DNA of 38,098 bases from positions 1 to 38,098 of the forward strand of contig JAILHW010000026.1 of the NCBI GenBank assembly GCA_024695605.1, given 5' to 3'. The stretch is from Lachnospiraceae bacterium. GTDB lineage: Bacteria; Bacillota; Clostridia; Lachnospirales; Lachnospiraceae. A program made the translations under genes and the position numbers. Each line of letters opens with the position of its first letter. Within the stretch, counting starts at the first letter, position 1. Under the pieces are notes generated by a model. It was not told where the DNA came from, ran no database searches, and saw only the letters and a program-made list of their open reading frames with translations. Positions 1 through 8,394 of this stretch are shown here, in pieces.

Positions 1-579
1 GAAGTCGGACTTCGTACCGGCAAGCCGCTTTCCCACGTTGCCGTATTCGAGCTCAAGGGGATCGATCATCTTCTGTTCTTAACAGACGTTGCTTTCATTC
101 CCTATCCCACGCTTGAGGATAAAGTGAACATCATCAACAACACCGTTGAGGTTTGCCATGCCTGCGGACTTCCCAATCCCAAGGTAGCTCCTCTTGCCGC
201 TGTTGAGGTTGTCAATCCCAAGATGGAATGTACCGTTGAAGCCGAGACCCTGACCAGGATGAATGAAGAAGGCCAGATCACAGGCTGTATCGTAGACGGT
301 CCTCTTTCCCTGGACATTGCCATCGATCCCGAGGCTGCCGCACACAAGGGTGCTTCCGGCCGCAAGATCGCCGGAGATGCAGATGTACTGCTGTTTCCGG
401 ATATCCACGCCGGCAATCTGGTTTACAAATGTCTGGTTCATACCACCGAGTTTAAGAACGGCTGCATCCTGACCGGTACCAGCGCTCCGGCCATTTTGAC
501 CTCCCGTTCCGATTCCACCGAGACCAAGGTGAACTCCATCGCCCTTGCCGCTATCGTTGCAGAGGCGCTGAACAAATAA
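1..579 (+). CDS. ptb: Phosphate butyryltransferase, C-terminal part (5' end outside window)
   Basis: Transfers the butyryl group of butyryl-CoA to phosphate, giving butyryl-phosphate for butyrate kinase; cytoplasmic. The frame is open from base 1 (EVGLRTGKPLSHVAVFEL), so the ORF-track start at 124 is only an internal codon and the gene begins upstream of the window. The 192 visible codons show the phosphotransacetylase/phosphotransbutyrylase C-terminal fold, with ITGCIVDGPLSLDIAIDPEAA and a late DVLLFPDIHAGNLVYK stretch typical of the family. Its stop lies 49 bases before butyrate kinase, the usual ptb-buk order. A phosphate acetyltransferase is the main alternative, but the neighbouring buk and the FPDIHAGN region favour butyryl. 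Identification is by family recognition and context. Confidence 0.9.
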   Translation, partial: EVGLRTGKPLSHVAVFELKGIDHLLFLTDVAFIPYPTLEDKVNIINNTVEVCHACGLPNPKVAPLAAVEVVNPKMECTVEAETLTRMNEEGQITGCIVDGPLSLDIAIDPEAAAHKGASGRKIAGDADVLLFPDIHAGNLVYKCLVHTTEFKNGCILTGTSAPAILTSRSDSTETKVNSIALAAIVAEALNK

Positions 580-628
580 GCAACCTGTCAAAACAAAGTT
601 ACTCTTACGAGCGTAAAGGAGACTCATT

Positions 629-1696
629 ATGGCAAAGAAAAGTTTGATCATCAATCCGGGTTCCACCTCCACCAAGATCGGTGTGTTCGAGGATGAAACC
701 CTGTTATTCGAAGAAACCCTGCGTCACTCCACCGAGGAGATCTCGCAGTATGCTACCATTGTAGATCAGAAGGATTTCAGAAAGAATATCATCCTGAATC
801 TTCTTGCATCCAAGGATTTCGATATCAAGAGCCTGGACTTCATCGTAGGCCGCGGCGGTATGCTCAAGCCCATCCCCGGCGGTACGTATGCAGTCAGCGA
901 CGATCTTTTGGAGGATCTGAAGATCGGCAAGCAGGGACAGCACGCCAGCAATCTGGGCGGTATCCTGGCCCGCGAGATCGGCGATGAGATCGGCAAGCCT
1001 TCCTTTATTGTGGATCCGGTGGTTGTCGATGAGCTCGAGCCCATCTCCCGTTATTCCGGAATCCCCGAGCTTCCCCGTACCTCTGTCTTCCATGCACTGA
1101 ATCAGAAGGCAGTTGCAAAGCGCTATGCAAAGGAGAAGGGTGTTTCCTACGATTCCCTGAACCTGGTAGTGGTACATATGGGCGGCGGCGTTTCCGTAGG
1201 TGCGCACAAGAACGGACGTGTCATCGATGTATTCAACGCCCTTGACGGCGACGGTGCTTTCTCTCCCGAAAGAGCAGGCGCAGTTCCCACCGGTGCCCTG
1301 ATCAAAATGTGCTTCTCCGGAAAATATTCCGAGAAGGAGGTTTATAAGAAGGCTGTCGGAAACGGCGGTTTCAACGCTTATCTGAATACCAATGACATGC
1401 GTGATGTGGATAAGCTGGCTGACGAAGGCGATGCCAAGGCAGCTGAGATCAGAGATGCCTTCATCCGTCAGGTGGCAAAGGATATCGGCTCCATGTGCTG
1501 CGTACTTTGCGGCAAGGTTGACCAGATCCTGGTGACCGGCGGTATCGCTTATGACACCTATGTGGTAGATGGTCTGAAGAAGGCCTGTGAATGGATGGCA
1601 CCCTTTACCGTATATCCCGGCGAGGATGAGCTGCTGGCTCTGGCCCAGGGCGGACTTCGCGTGGTAAACGGAGAGGAGAAGGCGTTGGAGTACTAA
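629..1696 (+). CDS. buk: Butyrate kinase
   Basis: Converts butyryl-phosphate and ADP to butyrate and ATP, the energy-yielding last step of this butyrate route. The protein is 355 residues, normal for butyrate kinases and shorter than acetate kinases (about 400). The N-terminal phosphate-binding segment [16 protein letters not shown], the central [18 protein letters not shown] and the [14 protein letters not shown] stretch are ASKHA-superfamily butyrate kinase signatures. The start is supported by AAAGGAGA about seven bases upstream. It follows ptb and is probably co-transcribed with it. A branched-chain or isobutyrate kinase cannot be excluded, but the thl-etfA operon elsewhere in the window supports butyrate. 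Confidence 0.95.
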   Translation: MAKKSLIINPGSTSTKIGVFEDETLLFEETLRHSTEEISQYATIVDQKDFRKNIILNLLASKDFDIKSLDFIVGRGGMLKPIPGGTYAVSDDLLEDLKIGKQGQHASNLGGILAREIGDEIGKPSFIVDPVVVDELEPISRYSGIPELPRTSVFHALNQKAVAKRYAKEKGVSYDSLNLVVVHMGGGVSVGAHKNGRVIDVFNALDGDGAFSPERAGAVPTGALIKMCFSGKYSEKEVYKKAVGNGGFNAYLNTNDMRDVDKLADEGDAKAAEIRDAFIRQVAKDIGSMCCVLCGKVDQILVTGGIAYDTYVVDGLKKACEWMAPFTVYPGEDELLALAQGGLRVVNGEEKALEY

Positions 1697-1778
1697 AGAC
1701 ATATAGAATAGGAAAAACAAAAGCGCCGGGAGATGCAAGCATCTCCCGGCGTTTCGTTTTTCCTATTCTACATGTCTT
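1696..1778. terminator. Long near-perfect palindrome, bidirectional terminator between buk and the purine genes
   Basis: A 13-base GC-rich arm CGCCGGGAGATGC (1724-1736) pairs with GCATCTCCCGGCG (1739-1751) around two bases. The pairing continues outwards, with few mismatches, through the A/T-rich flanks to AAGACAT and ATGTCTT, so the whole dyad is about 83 bases. T-rich tracts follow the GC core on both strands, as expected for a terminator serving the convergent buk (+) and AICAR formyltransferase (-) transcripts. The outer extension is far longer than termination needs. Confidence 0.9.
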
Positions 1779-1789
1779 ATGCAATTTGC

Positions 1790-2968
1790 TTAGTGGTGGA
1801 ACAGTCTGATCCCCGTAAAGCACATTGCAATGCCGTACTTGTTACAGGTTTCGATCACGTTATCATCTCTTACGGAGCCGCCGGGCTGGGCGATATATTT
1901 CACGCCGCTTCTGTGGGCTCTTTCGATATTGTCTCCGAAGGGGAAGAAGGCATCGGATCCGAGGGAAACATCGGTCATCTGATCCAGCCAAGCTCTCTTT
2001 TCTTCTCTGGTAAACACCTCCGGCTTCTCAGTAAAGAGCTTCTCCCATGCGCCGTCAGCGAGTACATCCATATAGTCCTCACCGATATACAGATCGATGG
2101 TATTGTCTCTGTCAGCTCTTCTGATATCCTCACGGAAGGGAAGGTTTAATACCTTCGGTGACTGACGGAGGAACCAGTTATCTGCTTTGGAGCCTGCCAG
2201 ACGGGTACAATGGATCCTGGACTGCTGTCCGGCACCGATACCGATGGCCTGTCCGCCCTTGACATAGCAAACGGAGTTGGACTGGGTATATTTCAATGTG
2301 ATAAGGGCAATGGCAAGGTCGATCTTTGCGCTCTCGGGAATGTCCTTTGCGTCGGTCACAACGTTGCTCATCAGCTCGTCATTGATCACCAGTTCGTTTC
2401 TGCCCTGCTCGAAGGTAATGCCGTAAACCTGCTTTCTCTCGATCTCGGCAGGCACATAAGCTTCATCGATCTGGATCACGTTGTAATTGCCGTTTTTCTT
2501 TCCCTTTAAGATCTCCAGTGCTTCCTCGCTGTAGCCGGGAGCGATCACGCCGTCGGATACCTCTCTTTTGATGATGCGTGCCGTGCAGGCATCACAGGGA
2601 TCGGACAGGGAGATAAAATCGCCGAAGGAGGACATTCTGTCCGCACCTCTGGCTCTTGCATAAGCGCTTGCCAGCGGGGTCAGCTCTCCGAGATCCTCCA
2701 CCCAGTAGATCTTAGCCTCAATGTCGCTTAAGGGAAGTCCTACTGCTGCTCCTGCGGGAGATACATGCTTAAAGGAGGTTGCTGCCGGAAGTCCGGTGGC
2801 TTTTTTCAGCTCCTTTACCAGCTGCCAGCCGTTAAATGCATCCAGGAAATTGATGTAGCCCGGCTTGCCGTTTAACACCTTGATGGGCAGCTCACTTCCG
2901 TCCTCCATGAAAATACGGGAGGGTTTCTGGTTGGGATTGCACCCGTATTTTAATTCCAGTTCATTCAT
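1790..2968 (-). CDS. Phosphoribosylaminoimidazolecarboxamide (AICAR) formyltransferase, stand-alone
   Basis: Transfers a formyl group from 10-formyl-tetrahydrofolate to AICAR, giving FAICAR, in purine synthesis; cytoplasmic. It corresponds to the C-terminal domain of bifunctional PurH and lacks the N-terminal IMP cyclohydrolase (MGS-like) domain. [11 protein letters not shown] matches the family KHxxPxG substrate-binding segment, and [13 protein letters not shown] is the conserved C-terminal SDAFFPF block. The track ORF begins 36 codons earlier, but the ATG at 2968 has AAAGGAGA upstream and begins [16 protein letters not shown], the normal start of this roughly 390-residue subfamily. The missing cyclohydrolase activity is supplied by the gene just upstream, 19 bases away. 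Confidence 0.92.
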   Translation of the reverse strand: MNELELKYGCNPNQKPSRIFMEDGSELPIKVLNGKPGYINFLDAFNGWQLVKELKKATGLPAATSFKHVSPAGAAVGLPLSDIEAKIYWVEDLGELTPLASAYARARGADRMSSFGDFISLSDPCDACTARIIKREVSDGVIAPGYSEEALEILKGKKNGNYNVIQIDEAYVPAEIERKQVYGITFEQGRNELVINDELMSNVVTDAKDIPESAKIDLAIALITLKYTQSNSVCYVKGGQAIGIGAGQQSRIHCTRLAGSKADNWFLRQSPKVLNLPFREDIRRADRDNTIDLYIGEDYMDVLADGAWEKLFTEKPEVFTREEKRAWLDQMTDVSLGSDAFFPFGDNIERAHRSGVKYIAQPGGSVRDDNVIETCNKYGIAMCFTGIRLFHH

Positions 2969-2987
2969 TTCAGGTTCTCCTTTCACC

Positions 2988-3701
2988 TTACTGATGTTTA
3001 TTGACGATGCGGGTTTCATACTTGCCCGTCTCGATCTCAATGTATCTGACAAAGAGGGAAACCTTGTTTTCCTCATTCAGGCTGCTCCACAGCTTGTTTG
3101 TGAAGGCATCGATATTGCCTTCGATCCCGATCCATTCGGGCTCTCCTTCAAAGCTGGGCAGGGGATTTCCGTCTCCCATGTAGGTGTGGATAAATCTGCC
3201 CTCGCCTGCCTTGGGCTTTTCATAGGCAAAGGTGAAGCGGTTGCAAACGCTGTGGTCTGCGATATCGCTTTTCAGAATAGACATCGCATAGTTAAAGCTG
3301 CCGTTCTCCACGTGCATGATCCCCGAAATACGAGGGGTGTAGTTGGGCGCATCCGGCTCAAATTCTCTGGTGCGCAGTGCCTGCTCAAAGGTCTGCTGAT
3401 GATCCATCAGTTCATAGATGGTGTCTGTCTGATCGCCGTTTGTCACGATGGTCTTATTGCCAAGTACCCGTACCGGCGCATAAATGATCAGGCTGGGGTC
3501 TGTCAGCTTGGACGGATCAAAGGCCTGGGTCCTGATACCCTCTCCATCCTCCACGAATACGCGGTTCCGGCTGTTTTCGCTTCTGCCCATGATGAAATAG
3601 GCGGATACGGCATATTTGCCGTCTGCACTTTTTCCGATCACGATACCGCGGCCGGGATAACTGTTTTCCTGAAGCAGCGTAGCAATGTCATTTTTCTGCA
3701 T
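2988..3701 (-). CDS. purO: IMP cyclohydrolase, PurO-like
   Basis: Closes FAICAR to IMP, the final ring closure of purine synthesis. The 237-residue product has no PurH MGS-like domain. Its [20 protein letters not shown] start, the [13 protein letters not shown] segment and the [12 protein letters not shown] segment resemble the PurO-type IMP cyclohydrolase family (PF07826), first described in archaea and also present in some Clostridia. GGAGG lies seven bases before the ATG. It is the first gene of a two-gene unit with AICAR formyltransferase, so together the pair replaces bifunctional PurH. A TATAAA lies about 25 bases upstream, but no convincing -35 was found. I know of no short catalytic motif that would settle the call; it rests on overall resemblance plus the partner gene. 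Confidence 0.85.
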   Translation of the reverse strand: MQKNDIATLLQENSYPGRGIVIGKSADGKYAVSAYFIMGRSENSRNRVFVEDGEGIRTQAFDPSKLTDPSLIIYAPVRVLGNKTIVTNGDQTDTIYELMDHQQTFEQALRTREFEPDAPNYTPRISGIMHVENGSFNYAMSILKSDIADHSVCNRFTFAYEKPKAGEGRFIHTYMGDGNPLPSFEGEPEWIGIEGNIDAFTNKLWSSLNEENKVSLFVRYIEIETGKYETRIVNKHQ

Positions 3702-3784
3702 TTGTCTTCCTCCGTTCTTTATACAACTGTTCCTGCACTATCATCTCACAAACAGGCTGTGATTTCAAATGGTTTTTGAAAGGA

Positions 3785-4771
3785 TCAGCCCGGATGTCTC
3801 AAGATCTCGATGGCGCCCTCGTAATCCGAAAGGTACTGGCTTTTTTTAATGGCCTTCATGGCCTTTTTGTTCTCTCTGCCGCGATCCTCGGATGCGGTAT
3901 CAAAGCTTTGCGCCATATAAAACCAAAGCTCCTTGCATTTAAACAATACGGCCCTTTCGCCCGGCATCTCCTCTTTGTAGCGCTGATACAAACGATCATG
4001 AAACTGCCAGAATTTCCGAAAGGCCCCGGGATTCTCCCTTCCAAGGATCTCCCCCGGCTCTCCGGATGCCGACTCCTCCAGCATCCAGGGCCGCATCAAA
4101 AAGCCACGGCCGATCATCACATCCGCAGCGGGATACGTCTTTTGGATCTGCTCCATTTCCCGGCGGCTTTGGATATCTCCGTTATAGACCAGCTTCAGCT
4201 TGCTGTTCTTTGCGGCGAAGTCAAACCACCCCGGACGCAGCGGCAGCTTGTAGTAGTCCGTCCGCACCCGCAGATGGATGATCAGCTCATGCACCGGATA
4301 GCAGTCATAAATGGACAAAAGTCGGACAAACTCCTCATCGCTTGCAGATCCGAGTCTGGTCTTTAGCGACAACCGGATCCCGTTTTGATCGGAAAAGGAG
4401 AAGGCCTCTTCCAAAAACGCCTCCAGCCTTTCCGGATCCTCCAGCATCCCGGAACCGCGCTTTTTGGAGACCACGGTTTTGGAGGGACACCCCAGGTTCA
4501 GATTGATCTCATCATAGCCCATTCCCTGCAGGGTTTTGGCAGTATTGGCAAAATCCCTGCTGTCATTGGTCAAAAGCTGCGGCACAAGCACAAACCCCTT
4601 GTTTTGATCCGGGGAAAGCTCCTTTAGATCCTTTCCGGCTACCCCCTTTGTGACGCCGCTGGCAATAAAGGGGGAGAAATATTTATCTATGGTATGCGGG
4701 AACACCTCTTCAAACGAACTGCGAAAGAGCCGTCCCGTGATCCCCTCCATGGGGGCAAAATAAACAGACAT
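3785..4771 (-). CDS. tRNA-dihydrouridine synthase family protein
   Basis: FMN-dependent enzyme reducing uridines of the tRNA D-loop to dihydrouridine; cytoplasmic. The N-terminal TIM barrel begins with the FMN-binding APMEGITGRLFR. The catalytic cysteine is C95 in NLGCPSKTVV, followed by SLKTRLG, LVYNGDI and VMIGRGFLMRPW, all Dus landmarks. The track start at 4816 is 15 codons too early: that ATG lies inside the TATAAT of the likely promoter, while the ATG at 4771 has GGAG seven bases upstream and gives the standard MSVYFAPMEG start. At 328 residues it is normal for the family. Which Dus subfamily, and which tRNA position, cannot be told. Confidence 0.92.
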   Translation of the reverse strand: MSVYFAPMEGITGRLFRSSFEEVFPHTIDKYFSPFIASGVTKGVAGKDLKELSPDQNKGFVLVPQLLTNDSRDFANTAKTLQGMGYDEINLNLGCPSKTVVSKKRGSGMLEDPERLEAFLEEAFSFSDQNGIRLSLKTRLGSASDEEFVRLLSIYDCYPVHELIIHLRVRTDYYKLPLRPGWFDFAAKNSKLKLVYNGDIQSRREMEQIQKTYPAADVMIGRGFLMRPWMLEESASGEPGEILGRENPGAFRKFWQFHDRLYQRYKEEMPGERAVLFKCKELWFYMAQSFDTASEDRGRENKKAMKAIKKSQYLSDYEGAIEILRHPG

Positions 4772-4814
4772 ACAGTTGCTCCGATCCGATCCCGTGCTTG
4801 CAGGATCGCTTCGC

Positions 4815-4823
4815 ATTATACCA
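4815..4823 (-). promoter_or_regulatory. Extended -10 promoter for the dihydrouridine synthase gene
   Basis: Reading the minus strand, TGGTATAAT is a perfect TGn-extended -10 box, about 44 bases before the chosen start codon and just downstream of the phosphohexomutase terminator. The sequence 17 bases further upstream (TGGCAC) is a poor -35, which extended -10 promoters tolerate. Confidence 0.6.
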
Positions 4824-4845
4824 TCTTTGACCCTGCTGTGCCATA

Positions 4846-4887
4846 GAAAATCCCGTCATACCGATCCGGTATGCCGGGATTTTTTGT
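4846..4887 (-). terminator. Intrinsic terminator of the phosphohexomutase transcript
   Basis: ATCCCGTCATACC and GGTATGCCGGGAT form a 13-base stem with one mismatch around GATCC, flanked by A and T runs on both sides. It lies 23 bases after the pgm stop on the minus strand and separates that transcript from the dihydrouridine synthase promoter. Confidence 0.85.
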
Positions 4888-4909
4888 CGTTATAAAAGGC
4901 GGCGTGTTT

Positions 4910-6658
4910 TTACAGCTCGGGCAGCGCCGCAAGCAGGGCATCGGTCAGCTTAGAAAGCTTCTGTTCGGAATCCGCAAGGCTTTCGCCCTTGACACCCATA
5001 TAGAACTTGATCTTGGGCTCCGTACCCGAGGGACGGGCGCAGCACCAGGAATCATTTTCCAGATCGAAATACAACACGTTGGATTTTGGAAGTCCTGTGG
5101 GAAGCTCCCGGCCGCTTTCCGTTACAAGGATCTTTCCCGTCTGGTAGTCGCGGACCTGCAGTACCTTCAATCCGGACAACTCCTTAGGCGGATTCTCTCT
5201 TAATTGGGTCATAATCGCACCGATCTTCTCTGCTCCGGTCACACCCTTCATGGTCACGGTATGCAGCCCTTCCTTGAAGAAGCCGTAGGTTTCATACAGT
5301 TTTACCATCTGATCCCAGAGCGTGATCCCATTCACCTTACAGTAGGCTGCCACCTCGCAAAGGCACATCACGGCCACGATGGCATCCTTATCTCTTGCAT
5401 GGGTTCCCGCAAGGCAGCCGTAGCTTTCCTCCAGGCCAAACACATAGTTATAGGAATGATCCTGCTCAAAGCGATGGATCTGCTCTCCGATGAACTTAAA
5501 GCCCGTCAGCACCTCGATCTGGTGAACCTGATAATCCGCGCAGAGCACATCGGACATATTGGTGGTAACGATGGTTTTTACCAGTGCCGGATTCTCCGGC
5601 ATCGTTCCTGTCTTCGTTTTTTCTCTGAGCAGATATTCAGCGATCAGCATACCGGACATATTTCCGGTAAAGGGTACGTACTCGCCGCTCTTTTGATCCA
5701 ATGCATAGATCCCCAGTCTGTCCGCATCCGGGTCGGTGGCCAGGATCACATCCGCCCCCACCTGCTTTGCCAGCTTTAGGGCCAGGGTAAAGGCCTTGGG
5801 ATCCTCCGGATTCGGATACTCCAGTGTGGTAAAATCAGGATCGGGATCCGCCTGCTCCTTCACTTCATATACATTGGTAAAGCCAAGCTCCTTTAAGATC
5901 CGTCTCACCGGCATATGACCGGTTCCGTGCAGCGGTGTATAGACGATCTTCAGATCAGGAGCGGCCTGTTTGATGACCTCGGGATGTACGATCTGCTCCT
6001 TCAGCTTTGTCATATACAGATCATCAATCTCTTTCCCTATGGTAAACAACAGTCCGGCTGCTCTTGCATCGGCCTCGGGCATGGTCTTTACATCGGAGAA
6101 GCTTTGCACCGACCGCACGCAGCTGATGATATCGGCATCTCTGGGAGCCGTGATCTGTGCGCCGTCTGCCCAGTAAACCTTATAACCATTGTACTCCGGC
6201 GGGTTGTGGGAGGCTGTCACCATGATGCCGGCAGTAGCACCCAAATATCTAACCGCGTAGGAGAGTTCCGGTGTAGGCCGAAGGGCATCAAACAGGTATG
6301 CCTTGATCCCGTTGGCTGCCAGGCAAAGGGCCGCCTCCAAAGAAAACTCGGGAGAGAAGCGTCTGGAATCATAGGAGATCACAACGCCCTTTTCCTGTGT
6401 GTTGTTTTGCAGAATATAGTTGGCCAGTCCCTGGGTGGCCTTTCTGACGGTATAGACGTTCATACGGTTGGTTCCGGCTCCGATCACACCGCGAAGGCCG
6501 CCGGTACCGAATTCCAGATCCCGCCAGAAACGATCCTCTATCTCTTTTTCATCATTGCGGATCGCCAAAAGCTCCTGCTTGGTGGCATCATCGAAATATC
6601 CATCCTCCAGCCAGAATTCAAATGCAGCCTTTGCCGTTGCCATAACATCCTGTGACAT
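4910..6658 (-). CDS. Phospho-sugar mutase (alpha-phosphoglucomutase / phosphomannomutase family)
   Basis: Interconverts hexose-1-phosphate and hexose-6-phosphate, feeding glycogen, nucleotide-sugar and envelope polysaccharide synthesis; cytoplasmic. The four family landmarks are present: the phosphoserine loop TASHNPPEYNGYK (S150), the metal loop DPDADRLG, the sugar loop GLEESYG and the phosphate loop RPSGTEPKIKFY. The length of 582 residues fits the PgcA-like Firmicute group. The track start at 6679 is rejected because its first codons lie across the ribosome binding site AAGGAGGG; the ATG at 6658 sits five bases after it. It is the last gene of the long minus-strand run, 23 bases after the GGDEF gene, and ends at a clear terminator. 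Substrate preference between glucose and mannose is not decidable. Confidence 0.93.
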   Translation of the reverse strand: MSQDVMATAKAAFEFWLEDGYFDDATKQELLAIRNDEKEIEDRFWRDLEFGTGGLRGVIGAGTNRMNVYTVRKATQGLANYILQNNTQEKGVVISYDSRRFSPEFSLEAALCLAANGIKAYLFDALRPTPELSYAVRYLGATAGIMVTASHNPPEYNGYKVYWADGAQITAPRDADIISCVRSVQSFSDVKTMPEADARAAGLLFTIGKEIDDLYMTKLKEQIVHPEVIKQAAPDLKIVYTPLHGTGHMPVRRILKELGFTNVYEVKEQADPDPDFTTLEYPNPEDPKAFTLALKLAKQVGADVILATDPDADRLGIYALDQKSGEYVPFTGNMSGMLIAEYLLREKTKTGTMPENPALVKTIVTTNMSDVLCADYQVHQIEVLTGFKFIGEQIHRFEQDHSYNYVFGLEESYGCLAGTHARDKDAIVAVMCLCEVAAYCKVNGITLWDQMVKLYETYGFFKEGLHTVTMKGVTGAEKIGAIMTQLRENPPKELSGLKVLQVRDYQTGKILVTESGRELPTGLPKSNVLYFDLENDSWCCARPSGTEPKIKFYMGVKGESLADSEQKLSKLTDALLAALPEL

Positions 6659-6681
6659 CGTATCCCTCCTTTTTTTCATGA

Positions 6682-7776
6682 TCAGAACACGATCTGATCC
6701 CTGCCGTGATTTTTTCCGTAATACAGCTTTTCATCCGCTTCCTGTATGGTCGCCTCGATATCCGATTGGAAGCTGTGTTCCGTCAGTCCGAAGGTCATGG
6801 TGATCCTGATCTCGTTTCCTTCATACTCAACGACCATGGACTTGATCTCATCCCGGATCCTCACCAGCTGCTCATAGGCTTCATCTCCGTTGGATCCCGG
6901 AAAGAGCAAAAGGAACTCCTCCCCGCCCCAGCGGCAGGGTAGATTCGGCGACTTCATTTCCTGCTTAAAGATCTCAGCGATCTTCTTTAACACCAGATCA
7001 CCGCACTCATGTCCCCAGGTATCGTTCACACGCTTAAAGAAATCAATATCGCACATGCAGCAGCTGAAATTGTTATACGCACCATCCGATAAAACCTGAG
7101 CGGAGTACAGCTTTGCCTTGCGGCGATTCGCCAGCATCGTCAGATTATCGGTCAGAGCCTCTTTTTCCAGCTGCTCATTGTACTTTACAAGCTTGCTCTC
7201 GATCTCACGGGAGCCCTTGCTGAAAACATAAGCAATCACCGAAAGACACCAGAAGATGGCGATGGTATTCAGGATCTGCAAAAGATCCTTCATATGACTC
7301 GGAATCTCGTAGATGGGCGTCGCTTCGTGAAACAGATAATACAGACCGATCCGCAGATAGGTGATGCCCGCAGCCAGTATCATTTTGATGTGGTATCTGT
7401 CATACCCCACAAAGAAGGTCAGGATCAAAATCACAATGAGGTAATGCTGTACGCCGATCCACCAGCCGAACCATTTCAGGTTATACCAGATAAAAAACAG
7501 CATACCTATGGCAAATACCCAGGCCTGCGTCCTGGCCCTTAGGCTGTAGGACATCCGAAACAAAACCGCGATCCCGCACACAAACACCACGCACAGCCCC
7601 CTGCCGTAGGTATCCAGCACATTCCAGCATAGTGCCAGGTTCAGAATAAAGTACAAAAATACGGACAACAAAAGGATCCGGATCACGATAATGACCTTGA
7701 TCGATTCGTTGGATACAGTGGTGTCTTTTGTGATAAATGATTTGATTTTGTTAGAGAATTCGGAAGGCTCTTGCAT
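6682..7776 (-). CDS. Membrane-bound GGDEF diguanylate cyclase
   Basis: Predicted to make cyclic di-GMP from GTP at the inner face of the membrane. Residues from about 28 to 205 hold roughly six hydrophobic segments, such as VIRILLLSVFLYFILNLAL and HYLIVILILTFFVGY, with no recognised sensor domain. A short linker leads to the GGDEF domain: DNLTMLANRRK, the metal-binding CDIDFFKRVNDTWGHECGD and the active-site GGEEF near residue 285. The RxxD product-inhibition site expected five residues before GGEEF is missing (the sequence there is NLPCRW), so feedback inhibition through that site is unlikely. The binding site is weak (AGGG). It lies between barstar and pgm on the same strand. Confidence 0.92.
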   Translation of the reverse strand: MQEPSEFSNKIKSFITKDTTVSNESIKVIIVIRILLLSVFLYFILNLALCWNVLDTYGRGLCVVFVCGIAVLFRMSYSLRARTQAWVFAIGMLFFIWYNLKWFGWWIGVQHYLIVILILTFFVGYDRYHIKMILAAGITYLRIGLYYLFHEATPIYEIPSHMKDLLQILNTIAIFWCLSVIAYVFSKGSREIESKLVKYNEQLEKEALTDNLTMLANRRKAKLYSAQVLSDGAYNNFSCCMCDIDFFKRVNDTWGHECGDLVLKKIAEIFKQEMKSPNLPCRWGGEEFLLLFPGSNGDEAYEQLVRIRDEIKSMVVEYEGNEIRITMTFGLTEHSFQSDIEATIQEADEKLYYGKNHGRDQIVF

Positions 7777-7829
7777 CTTTTTCCCTTTTTCCCATTCCCC
7801 TCAACTTGCCTGTAAGAAAAGCATCTTTT

Positions 7830-8231
7830 TTAGTCAATGGATACCGTCAGGTTCGGATTCTCCCTGCCGGCACGCTCTAACAGTTTTCTAACATTGCCGC
7901 GAAAGCTCTCCGGTGCTGCTTCCCAGGAAGACAGGTTCTTAACCGTGATCGTCAGAGGCTCTGCGATCTCCGTGAGCATATCAAACATGGCGTCCAGGTT
8001 GTTTCCGGTATAATTCGGAAAGCTTGGCTCGTTGTGAAATGCCTCATGGATCTGGGCCTTGGTGGCAAAGGCTGCACAGTCAATGACAACGCCGCCTGCT
8101 TTTGCCGCCTTCTTGGGCTTTTCATCCGCCTTTTTTTCGACCTTCTTTTCGCCCTTTTCCATGACGATCAGGTCGATGGCTTTCTTGATCTCGTTCTGCT
8201 TTGCTCTTTTCTTTTTTTGTCTCTTGTTCAT
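7830..8231 (-). CDS. Barstar-family ribonuclease inhibitor with basic N-terminal extension
   Basis: Predicted cytoplasmic inhibitor of the barnase-type ribonuclease encoded just upstream. Residues from about 47 to the end match the barstar fold: VVIDCAAFATKAQIHEAF, then FPNYTGNNLDAMFDMLT, which aligns with the barnase-binding helix of Bacillus amyloliquefaciens barstar (PEYYGENLDALWDCLT). The counterparts of Tyr29, Asp35 and Asp39 are kept and Trp38 is replaced by Phe. Barstar is about 90 residues; here there are 133 because of a 45-residue, lysine-rich, low-complexity N-terminus (MNKRQKKKRAKQNEIKK). GAGG lies before the ATG. It has its own promoter and is separated from the ribonuclease gene by a hairpin. 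Confidence 0.92.
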   Translation of the reverse strand: MNKRQKKKRAKQNEIKKAIDLIVMEKGEKKVEKKADEKPKKAAKAGGVVIDCAAFATKAQIHEAFHNEPSFPNYTGNNLDAMFDMLTEIAEPLTITVKNLSSWEAAPESFRGNVRKLLERAGRENPNLTVSID

Positions 8232-8276
8232 AATTCCTCTTTTCCCTCATAGTAATCCAAGACATCAGTACAGTTT

Positions 8277-8304
8277 ATTATAACATATTTCTCGTATATG
8301 TAAC
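8277..8304 (-). promoter_or_regulatory. Promoter for barstar
   Basis: On the minus strand GTTACA (8304-8299, four of six bases matching the -35 consensus), a 16-base spacer ending in TGT, and a perfect TATAAT (8282-8277) form an extended -10 promoter. It lies 46 bases before the barstar ATG and downstream of the hairpin that ends the ribonuclease gene, so the inhibitor can be made independently of the toxin. Confidence 0.65.
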
Positions 8305-8317
8305 AGGTTTTTATAGC

Positions 8318-8355
8318 AAAATGGACCCCAGGGACGGAGTCATAGGTCCATTTTT
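8318..8355 (-). terminator. Probable terminator after the barnase-like gene
   Basis: AAAATGGACC and GGTCCATTTT form a 10-base stem around a 17-base loop, with TTTTGCT following on the minus strand. The stem has only five G:C pairs and the loop is long, so termination may be partial. The loop CCAGGGACGGAGTCATA may be part of a dispersed repeat rather than a bare terminator. Confidence 0.55.
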
Positions 8356-8394
8356 CAACTCCAGGCCCGAATCTATCGTTCCGCTACCTCCCCT

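Noticed and set aside
704-1738. 344-residue minus-strand ORF opposite butyrate kinase
   Set aside because: Shadow of buk; no motif and it starts within the palindrome.
3702-3784. Purine riboswitch upstream of the PurO-like gene
   Set aside because: The gap is only 83 bases and shows no three-way junction or conserved purine-aptamer core; the weak TTTCAAA/TTTGAAA dyad is too A/T-rich to interpret.
7777-7829. Terminator between barstar and the GGDEF gene
   Set aside because: Only a five-base A/T-rich stem (AAAAG/CTTTT) with a three-base loop is present; too weak.
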